A DNA stretch of 64,000 nucleotides, from contig NC_030679.2 in the NCBI RefSeq assembly GCF_000004195.4, positions 35,701,712 to 35,765,711 on the forward strand, written 5' to 3'. The notes below the pieces were generated by a model that saw nothing but the letters and a program-made list of their open reading frames with translations, was not told the DNA's origin and did no database searches. Source of the DNA: Xenopus tropicalis. Taxonomy: Eukaryota > Chordata > Amphibia > Anura > Pipidae. Both the position numbers and the translations under genes were made by a program. The number at the start of each line of letters is the position of its first letter. The stretch's first letter is position 1. Shown here piece by piece: positions 58,201 through 64,000 of the stretch.

Positions 58201-60949
58201 TTTTAAGCAAAAAGAACATTATGGCTCGTCTCAATTTTGCTAAAAAACATCTCAATGATTGCCAAGACTTTTGGGAAAATATCTTGTGGACCGACGAGAC
58301 AAAAGTTGAACTTTTTGGAAGGTGCGTGTCCTGTTACATCTGGCGTAAAAGTAACACAGTATTTCAGAAAAAGAACATCATACCAACAGTAAAATATGGT
58401 GGCGGTAGTGTGATGGTCTGGGGTTGTTTTGCTGCTTCAGGACCTGGAAGGCTTGCTGTGATAGATGGAACCATGAATTCTACTGTCTACCAAAAAATCC
58501 TGAAGGAGAAAGTCCGGCCATCTGTTCGTCAACTCAAGCTGAAGCGATCTTGGGTGCTGCAGCAGGACAATGACCCAAAACACACCAGCAAATCCACCTC
58601 TGAATGGCTGAAGAAAAACAAAATGAAGACTTTGGAGTGGCCTAGTCAAAGTCCTGACCTGAATCCTATTGAGATGTTGTGGCATGACCTTAAAAAGGCG
58701 GTTCATGCTAGAAAACCCTCAAATAAAGCTGAATTACAACAATTCTGCAAAGATGAGTGGGCCAAAATTCCTCCAGAGCGCTGTAAAAGACTCGTTGCAA
58801 GTTATCGCAAACGCTTGATTGCAGTTATTGCTGCTAAGGGTGGCCCAACCAGTTATTAGGTTCAGGGGGCAATTACTTTTTCACACAGGGCCATGTAGGT
58901 TTGGATTTTTTTTCTCCCTAAATAATAAAAACCCTCATTTAAAAACTGCATTTTGTGTTTACTTGTGTTATCTTTGACTAATAGTTAAATGTGTTTGATG
59001 ATCAGAAACATTTTGTGTGACAAACATGCAAAAGAATAAGAAATCAGGAAGGGGGCAAATAGTTTTTCACACCACTGTATATGCTCAGTTTTTTTGCAAT
59101 GTACTGTTTCTCATTTAAGATGTTAAAAATGTTAGCAGGTAGAAATGATGAGACACCAGTTTGCATATTCCATCCTTATTCCCTGGGGATTTACAGTACT
59201 GACAAATGCATGGAAAAACTGCTTCCCTCCAGTGTGTGCAGAGTGGTGTCCAGGTGGAGACTCAGAACACAAATTTAATTAAAGGACATGTAAAGCCTAC
59301 ATTTGCCTACAATGTATATCAGTTGGGCACGTCTCCCCCACCCAAATGGCATCATTTGTACTGCATGTATCCCCTCTGTTTGCCAGCACCGTCACATTTT
59401 CCTAAAGCAAATAGCAGCTTTCACCCGGGGGCCATTTTTCCTCTGATACATAATCAGATACATTTAAATCTGCAAACAGCATACACACACACACACACAG
59501 ACTCTTATTCAGCATACATTTCATCAAGAATACTGGCTCGCACAGGCAGAACTGTCTTTGATAAAAGTTCTGCTTTGTTTGAGCTGATCTCAGGAGAGGA
59601 GGTTAGGAGAATTAAAAATTGAAGCAGACAGCTAGAGCTGAGTTTCTATGGGAACCAGCAATGCCATCTCTTCACTGGCTGCTAGACTGGGGGGCATGTT
59701 TAGTAATCTGAGCTTAAAATAACTGAGCATGCCCACAAGCCAGAAGTCTAAGCAAATTCCTGAGGGAGGCGGCTGAGTGGGTTACAGGAGGCGAAGGAAA
59801 TCTAAGTGATTAAGGAGATGCTGCAGCCTTACTATTAACCTCTGGACAACCAGTATGGCAGGTATTGAAAGATTTCAAAGAGGCTGTTCACTGATTCAGT
59901 TTTTGTGTGTGGGGTCACCATGTCCTTTAATCCTTATACTGACAGCTCGGCAGTCCACCGAGACCACAGGCAAACCAAACAGGTCCCTTATACCAGTATA
60001 ACACTGCCATAATCCTTTGAACTTCTCAAAGCAGAAAATGAATGTGATGTGCAAAAGTGTTCAGAAAAGCATTCAGAGCTTACTTTGGTTTATCTTTTGA
60101 CTTTACATTTCTTTTATGGTCAATACAACTGGACAATTTAAAAAACATAAATAAATAAATAAAGCAATGCCCAATCAATCATTATGTCTGAGGTTATCTT
60201 ATCAAGTTCTGTACCAATTACCCCAATGTCGATTTTTCAGCATAATCACCCTAAATTTTCAAAGGCTGGGGTCACTTGAGCTACCCACATAGCGTCTTTT
60301 AATGAAGACTAAGATGCAGAATGCCATCTACTATCTGGAATGCTTGGGACCTTAAGTTTTCCATAAAGGGATCTTTCTGTAAGTTGGATCACATATCTTA
60401 AGCCTGATAGAAAATAATTTAAAGAATAAATAAACCCAATCGGATTGTACTGCCTTCAATATGGATTCATGCTGCTTAATTACCATCAACTACAAGGTAC
60501 TGTTTTATTTTAACAGAAAGAGGGGTAATCGCTTTAAAAGAAAACTAGAATTATTCACTTAAAATCAAATCTGTGAGAGTTGACCATCCTTTAATTCTGA
60601 GCTTTCTGGATAATAGGTTTCAGGTAACTGATCCCATACCTGCACTGCTGAACATGAATATCAACACCATTTCAGAGAAACCACACTGGTCAAGGGACAT
60701 TGCCTGTGAGAAGAGCAGGGCAGTAACTAATATAATATCTATCATTTAGCTTACCTTAAAGTCTTGGATGAGTGCTTTCACTGCTGCTGCATCTAATAGG
60801 TTGAGGTATTCAAATCTGGGCCGAGCACGACTGTACCCACAGCCCAGCACATGCCAACTGTTCTCCTTAAACTCTTTATATACAGCTCGACCAAGAAGTC
60901 CAGTTGCACCGGTTATCAGAGCCCTTCTACCAGGAATAGTAACATCATC
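52126..60949 (-). CDS. mat2b: mat2b, methionine adenosyltransferase 2 beta subunit (exons 2-7)
   Basis: MAT2B is the non-catalytic partner of MAT2A. It binds the catalytic alpha subunit and NADP(H) and tunes S-adenosylmethionine synthesis; it belongs to the extended short-chain dehydrogenase family, related to bacterial dTDP-4-dehydrorhamnose reductase. Six exons on this strand join in frame to 313 codons plus TAG, with canonical GT-AG borders throughout. Visible are the nucleotide-binding motif TGATGLLG near the start, [23 protein letters not shown], the SDR-type [18 protein letters not shown] and the C-terminus [16 protein letters not shown]. Human MAT2B has 334 residues, so about 21 N-terminal codons (exon 1, isoform-specific in mammals) are missing, probably beyond 64000. 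No disabling change is seen. Coordinates cover the exons and introns found. Confidence 0.96.
52297..53975. other. mat2b intron 6
   Basis: Non-coding. 52744-52790 is a perfect hairpin (GTAGAGTGAAAAGCC against GGCTTTTCCACTCTAC), followed by an alternating CGCGCGCGCACGCG run at 52791-52804, part of an old MITE with GGTGCTATTCTCTCC and GGTAAAAGGTGAGCG words. A GGCCATACA scrap lies at 53775. No gene inside. Confidence 0.6.
53976..54089 (-). CDS. mat2b: mat2b exon 6
   Basis: 114 bp, 38 whole codons, phase 0 at both ends: [20 protein letters not shown], then [18 protein letters not shown]. Acceptor CTCCTAG, donor GTAAGT. Confidence 0.95.
54485..54700 (+). repeat. Dispersed repeat with a GATGAGTGGTGAAAC motif
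   Basis: AGTCCAGGTCATGATATACA, ATCTAGTAGAATTAAATC and CAACTGGACTTTGAG also occur in part at 28830-28910. The segment TTGGAAGAAGCTGCTG.CAGATGAGTGGTGAAACATTTTC is a familiar vertebrate dispersed sequence. GATGAG, a tiny loop, then GAAAC is hammerhead-like, but stem II would be very short. Class uncertain. Confidence 0.5.
54890..55120 (+). ncRNA. Fossil hammerhead-ribozyme-like core in a dispersed repeat
   Basis: CTTGATAAAGGC, loop GTTTCA, GCCAAAATGTTGGGGTA (54908-54943) parallels the 50.02-kb copy position by position. Restoring the hammerhead consensus would need only a few core changes. The downstream part ends in CCCGGTAAATAAAAAAAG. It lies in a mat2b intron on the opposite strand to the gene. 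Confidence 0.35.
55422..55615 (-). CDS. mat2b: mat2b exon 5
   Basis: 194 bp. It encodes [16 protein letters not shown], then [18 protein letters not shown] and ends LTERRLQ. Acceptor AATAG, donor GTAAAA. It is the longest near-identical match to mammalian MAT2B in the window. Confidence 0.95.
55949..56101 (-). CDS. mat2b: mat2b exon 4 (SDR YxxxK region)
   Basis: 153 bp. It encodes [17 protein letters not shown] and [16 protein letters not shown]; the Tyr and Lys of YGKTK stand where SDR enzymes have their catalytic pair. The acceptor follows a long T-tract. The donor GTATTG is weaker than the others but in the right place and phase. Confidence 0.95.
56428..56805. mobile_element. Fold-back MITE in mat2b intron 3
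   Basis: Left words ATAGTTAGTTAGGCAAAAAT, CAGATGTCTAACAAAATATC and CCAGAACACTACTTCCTGC are answered in reverse complement on the right (AGGAAGTAGTGTTCTGGC, TATGTTAGACATTTGCCC, TTTTTGGCTAACTATCTATA). An inner pair CAGTTAGTTTGTGAGCAAGC / AGCAAACTAACTGAACTG forms the centre. No ORF. Confidence 0.85.
56925..57040 (+). mobile_element. CR1 LINE 3' tail in mat2b intron 3
   Basis: GCTGGGTTTACTTGGAAGGG, TTGAACTTGATGGAC and the terminal TATGTAACTATGT repeat are the CR1 3' end seen at 1.6 kb. Only the last 110 bp are present; it ends about 75 bp from exon 3. Confidence 0.85.
57117..57231 (-). CDS. mat2b: mat2b exon 3
   Basis: 115 bp, entered in phase 0 and left with one base of the next codon. It encodes [20 protein letters not shown] and ends SENLAKEA. 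Acceptor CTAG and donor GTAAGA are canonical. The preceding intron contains the Tc1 element at 57446-59077, only about 215 bp from this acceptor. Confidence 0.95.
57446..59077 (+). mobile_element. Tc1-like transposon in mat2b intron 2, nearly intact
   Basis: The ends CAGTGGTGTGAAAAACTATT and the exact reverse complement are flanked by TA (57444-57445 and 59078-59079). The inverted repeats are about 200 bp and carry an inner direct-repeat copy (CCTGTGTGAAAAAGTGATTG at 57641 and its complement near 58870), the IR/DR arrangement of Sleeping Beauty-like elements. The total of 1632 bp is full length. It encodes a transposase open for 330 codons, in the opposite direction to mat2b. Confidence 0.96.
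57867..58859 (+). CDS. Tc1-like DD34E transposase, start codon lost
   Basis: Cut-and-paste transposase. From Met at 57867 the frame gives 330 residues without a stop: helix-turn-helix [20 protein letters not shown] (about 17-36), an AT-hook-like GRPTK, a second DNA-binding region ([13 protein letters not shown]), a basic RFPRRKP segment, Asp143 in WTDET, the glycine box [16 protein letters not shown], Asp234 in QQDNDPKH and Glu269 in NPIEMLW, with 34 residues between the last two. Family proteins have 340 residues. Ten in-frame codons upstream reach CCAAGATCC preceded by ATA (57837-57839) where the family has ATG. The protein thus lacks a conventional start but nothing else obvious. Activity is doubtful but not excluded by this alone. 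Confidence 0.92.
   Translation: MRTKVIEIYQSGKGYKAISKALGLQRTTVRAIIHKWQKHGTVVNLPRSGRPTKITPRAQRQLIQEATKDPRTTSKELQASLASIKVSVHDSTIRKRLGKNGLHGRFPRRKPLLSKKNIMARLNFAKKHLNDCQDFWENILWTDETKVELFGRCVSCYIWRKSNTVFQKKNIIPTVKYGGGSVMVWGCFAASGPGRLAVIDGTMNSTVYQKILKEKVRPSVRQLKLKRSWVLQQDNDPKHTSKSTSEWLKKNKMKTLEWPSQSPDLNPIEMLWHDLKKAVHARKPSNKAELQQFCKDEWAKIPPERCKRLVASYRKRLIAVIAAKGGPTSY
59283..59926. mobile_element. TTAA-flanked MITE (piggyBac type), 644 bp
   Basis: TTAA at 59279-59282 and 59927-59930 flank the short inverted ends AGGACATG and CATGTCCT. An (AC)n run is at about 59484-59500. The interior is non-coding; the frame at 59206-59622 crosses the boundary and has no domain. Confidence 0.75.
60330..60642. mobile_element. 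MITE, CAGGTATGGGA family, copy 6 (left end lost)
   Basis: The body TGGAATGCTTGGGACC to CTGATCCCATACCTG matches the family, but the left terminus is missing and the right TA flank has changed to CA. It is one of the more diverged copies. Confidence 0.78.
60755..60949 (-). CDS. mat2b: mat2b exon 2 (NADP-binding motif)
   Basis: 195 bp, 65 whole codons, phase 0 at both ends. It begins [20 protein letters not shown], with the Rossmann glycine motif, and ends [15 protein letters not shown]. The acceptor is TTTTTAG at 60950-60956 and the donor is GTAAGC starting at 60754. Confidence 0.95.
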
Positions 60950-62289
60950 CTAAAAAATATAAACACATGCTCAGTATCATCCTTAAAAACAAAAACATGC
61001 TCAGTAGATTCAGTTACCATGAAAGTCAATTATCCACATTTTTGAACCAGTTCCAACCTTTGTCTAATGTAACAATTTTTAACCAAAACGAAATTGCATT
61101 TTCAAGGCAGAAGTAGCTGCCGTGTTACATTGTAACATCACATGCTGTACAGTAGAAAACTGTTACCCAAGCCTTCCATTTAAAAAGCTGATTATTAATA
61201 ATCAATATGTTTGTGTATTGGATCATTTCAAAGTTTGAGTCAGCAAAAAAACATACCTTTGGGGGACTGCAACTGGGCAACACAATCCCAGAACCATGCA
61301 GTGTAATTGGTAGGGTGTCAACTCTAACCTATATATTTTAGTTTGCTTAAAAACAGCTTTGCTCTAATTATCTAGTTTTGATATGGCTTTTGTGCAGAAA
61401 CATGAAGATATGCAACCAGCTTAACAAGTTTAAATCAAAATATTTAACCAACATAAATGGCTTCATATTTTACTGAAACTTATATATATAGTAGTCTTTC
61501 TGCCTGAATTCTTCTAAACAAGGCAGCAAAATACACAACAGTTCCAGATTTACTGAACTTGTCAACCTAAATTACTGTTAGTTTTGTTTCCAATACAGCC
61601 TGCAGGTTACTTGACTCATAATCTCACTGGGTTTCAGGTTAACAGTTACTGAATTATAGAAAAAGATTTAAAATGACAAGTTATGTAATATGAGCTTTTG
61701 CAGGCTCCCAGGGGTTCTGGTGTGCTTGAACAAGTATTCAATGTACAGATGGAGCAGGATTTGTACCTAATTATGTGGCTCCAGCAACAGACACAGAGAG
61801 ATATATATTGTATTTTTTACATCTAGCAGGACCTGATCAGTGTCCATGTGCGGCTAGAATTAAAAGGCGATAGAACCTGTGTCAATTATACCTGCTCAAA
61901 CAAATGTTTAGAAGATCAATTTAAAGAGTTACTGACACCAGAAATTAAACCTTGTTTTACATCTAATGTAACATTGTCTTTACTTGCACTTTCTAAACAT
62001 GCCTTAATGATTTTGCATGATGCTTTTACATTACCCTCCATGTTCCTTGAAGAGGGGGCTGCCATATTTGTGTTGCGGTAGTCTGTTAAGTGTCAGAAAG
62101 TCTGACAGGTTGAAAGGGTTGGCCAAACAGTCAGGTTTAGAAACTGTAAGTAACAATTACTTACAAAAGGCTATCAACATGACCTGTAGGAACGTATTAA
62201 AAAATATTAATACTGTTTTATCGCGTGTAGGTTCACCCCATAAACTGTTATTTTACCTGGATGTCCGAGCTGAGAAACAACATAAACAG

Positions 62290-62350
62290 CACTCACTCCA
62301 AAGGTTTATTTTGCTCAACATTTTGGTCCCTCACCATTTGGAGTAAAACA
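62290..62350 (-). ncRNA. Fossil hammerhead-ribozyme-like core
   Basis: On the minus strand the segment reads AAATGGTGAGGGACCAAAAT then GTTGAGC. This parallels GATGAGGGACC, GAAACGTTG with two to three core changes. It is the third site with this layout. It would have a very short stem II. Low confidence. Confidence 0.3.
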
Positions 62351-63009
62351 GTGCATATGTATATATGCCACACAAGTGCACATTTGCATATACCTAGCTA
62401 TATACCTTGTACCTCCAACAATGATTATTAACACCTACAACATGATCTAATCTGCATCTAACTTGGTTCTTTGCAACTAAAAATGCCACAGTCACAAATG
62501 CCCATTTACACATACTAAATTTCCTTCTGTTTTAATCAGGCTATACTAAGTTATTTGGTTTGATCAGTCAATTTATGCTCACATTCATTTAGACTGTGGA
62601 AACTGGGGTGCACAGTGGGTAAATGCTTCAGGTCTGACAGAACAGACCACGCAGCATAACATCCTCCAATTCCCATACACCCGCTGATAGTATCGTAGGA
62701 AACCTTGTTTCGTATGATATGCGGTGCGTGTAAGGCGGCTCGACGAGGCAACCAATATCACAAAAGGCTGCTGATATCGGTCATCTTGTCGATTGGACAG
62801 GTTAAAAGATTTTGATCGGGCACCGTTGAAGGCGCCCAAGCAAAATCTATGTTAAGGGCTGAATCTGCAGAATGACGTAGAATTCGTATTGTTTCAACCT
62901 CCATATCCGACAATTTAGCCCTGAACATCAGTAAGGGAAACGAACGATCTTTCCTGTAACCAGAGGTCGCAAGAAAGATTGTAATTGCTAAGTGTATGGC
63001 CACCTTTAG

Positions 63010-63578
63010 GGTCGTGACAGATGGGGAGATTAGTCGCCGCGCGACAAATCTCCCTTGTTGCGGGTAGTGCTGGGCGGTATGACCAAAAATTTATATCACG
63101 GTATTTTTCAAAATTTTATCGGTATCACGGTATTTGACGGTATTTTTTTTTCCCCATGCATGATTAGGTGACCACCCCAAACACCCCCCCCCCCACCCCA
63201 AACACCCCCCCAACCCCAAACACCCCCCCATCCGCACCCCCCACCCCAAACACCCCCCCATCCCCTTCACATAAATATAAATGACTTGCCAGGCAGCCGC
63301 AGGCACCCCCGACAGCTCACATTGGTATGCGTCCTAGCGACGGCGCTTTTGTAGAGCCTCCTGGCAATTTTTCTATTTCCGGGTTGCGCGTGTGACGTCA
63401 GTGCGCACGTAACGTCAGCGCGCACAACCCGGAAATAGTAAGAAAAATTGCCAGGAGGCGTGCACACCGGTATGCCGGTAAGTTAAAAATTTATATCATT
63501 TTTTTAAAAAAAAACGGTGTTCGGTTTATACCGGTATACCGCCCAGCACTAGTTGCGGGTGACTAATCTTCCCGAAAT
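63010..63578. mobile_element. MITE, GGGGAGATTAGTCGCC family, copy 3, split by a hAT MITE
   Basis: GGGGAGATTAGTCGCC at 63024 is answered by GGTGACTAATCTTCCCG after the insertion (63557-63574). The host copy is interrupted at GTTGCGGG by a 487-bp element. Confidence 0.75.
63065..63551. mobile_element. Nested hAT MITE with perfect 8-bp duplication
   Basis: The ends TAGTGCTGGGCGGTAT and GTATACCGCCCAGCACTA are inverted repeats. GTTGCGGG is duplicated exactly at 63057-63064 and 63552-63559. Inside are a C-rich tract (63171-63261), and a long hairpin 63355-63460 (CCTCCTGGCAATTTTTCTAT against ATAGTAAGAAAAATTGCCAGG) whose loop holds TGACGTCA at 63393-63400. No ORF of note. The TIR resembles non-autonomous hAT families common in fish and frogs. 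Confidence 0.93.
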
Positions 63579-63802
63579 GCTCTGAGGATGTAGGACACTA
63601 AGGGCCGTGGCAAATCTCCCCAAAATGCCATCCCATCGGCTAGAATGTAAATTGCCGGTGGGATGGCATACACATCGCCAAAATCGCAGAAGTTTCCTCT
63701 CAAGGCAACTTCGGCAATTTACCAAATCGCTGCGCCGTGTATGCCATCCCACCGGCGATTAAAATTCTGTCACGGCCCTTAGTGTCCTACATCCTCAGAG
63801 CA
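63579..63802. mobile_element. Palindromic MITE, 224 bp
   Basis: CTCTGAGGATGTAGGACACT at the left is the exact reverse complement of AGTGTCCTACATCCTCAGAG at the right, continuing into AAGGGCCGTG / CACGGCCCTT. Interior words CCGGTGGGATGGCATAC and GTATGCCATCCCACCGG also pair. Confidence 0.88.
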
Positions 63803-64000
63803 GCAGCAATCTCTAATCTAATGCTCTAATGCAAATGTCACCATGTTAATGCAGTACGGTGATAACTGGCAGAGCTGGAGCTAAAAATGAAAGGGTTCAG
63901 CAGCAGCTACTGAGTATACAATTAAAGTGTAATTTAAATAAACATTTATTATGACATCCAGTCAAAACTTTATTTATGTATATCTGACCCTATATATGTC

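Larger units (their letters stand above)
59078..60754. other. mat2b intron 2, gene-proximal part
   Basis: Non-coding. It contains a TTAA-flanked MITE (59283-59926), and a CAGGTATGGGA MITE fragment (60330-60642). About 400 bp at 59927-60329 show nothing recognisable. Confidence 0.6.
60950..64000. other. mat2b intron 1 (incomplete)
   Basis: Non-coding as far as I can see. No exon 1 with an in-phase Met and donor was found. TTAAAGAGTTACTGACACC at 61919 is a TTAA-MITE left end whose partner I could not locate. 62690-63009 ends with GTGTATGGCCACCTTTA and is a right part of the GGCCATACA family. 63803-64000 is featureless. Confidence 0.55.

Noticed and set aside
61240..61330. Possible mat2b exon 1 on the minus strand, with a GTATGT donor near 61259
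   Set aside because: The phase that fits exon 2 has no in-frame Met, and the Met present (ATGGTTCTGGG) is in the wrong phase. The peptide also does not resemble the MAT2B N-terminus convincingly.
63091..63306. Gly-rich minus-strand ORF
   Set aside because: Translation of the C-rich tract of the nested hAT MITE.
1..64000. tRNA, rRNA, CRISPR arrays or operons
   Set aside because: None seen; short regular repeats here are minisatellites and transposon arrays with no spacer structure, and the sequence is vertebrate.

Overview
This window is vertebrate nuclear DNA, almost certainly from a clawed frog (Xenopus). The reasons are one recognisable intron-containing vertebrate gene with GT-AG splice sites, and dense interspersed repeats of amphibian type: CR1/L2 LINE fragments, Tc1/mariner, hAT, piggyBac-like and palindromic MITE families. 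X. tropicalis and X. laevis cannot be separated from the sequence alone. There are no bacterial genes, operons, CRISPR arrays or recognisable tRNA/rRNA genes.

The only host gene I can support is mat2b, the regulatory beta subunit of methionine adenosyltransferase 2. It lies on the minus strand. Six coding exons, equivalent to human exons 2-7, are at 60755-60949, 57117-57231, 55949-56101, 55422-55615, 53976-54089 and 52126-52296. They join in phase to 313 codons plus a TAG stop. About 21 N-terminal codons (exon 1) are missing and probably lie beyond position 64000. Everything below about 50.4 kb is gene-poor sequence downstream of mat2b.

Layout. 0-5 kb: a CR1 LINE 3' end split by a 528-bp palindromic MITE, a Tc1 element with one nonsense codon (1760-3207), and a MITE of the CAGGTATGGGA family. 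5-12 kb: a 6.6-kb hAT transposon (5171-11785) with a perfect 8-bp target duplication, three internal tandem arrays (103, 168 and about 89 bp) and a transposase gene broken by three frameshifts. It sits inside an older repeat. 12-25 kb: a 123-bp higher-order tandem array, a roughly 20-bp minisatellite, and several TTAA-flanked piggyBac-like MITEs. 25-27.4 kb: a 5'-truncated CR1 LINE with a nearly open reverse transcriptase. 27-50 kb: mostly unique AT-rich DNA with many MITEs; several have intact target duplications and some are nested. 50.4-64 kb: mat2b. Its introns hold a nearly intact Tc1 element (57446-59077, transposase open for 330 codons), fold-back MITEs, a CR1 tail and a nested hAT MITE.

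No coordinated gene system is visible. The most interesting material is the transposon biology: the hAT element with its arrays and a frame-preserving antisense ORF, the Tc1 copy that lost little more than its start codon, fossil hammerhead-ribozyme-like cores, and unique blocks that could be conserved regulatory DNA. Family names come from motif recognition; no database search was possible.
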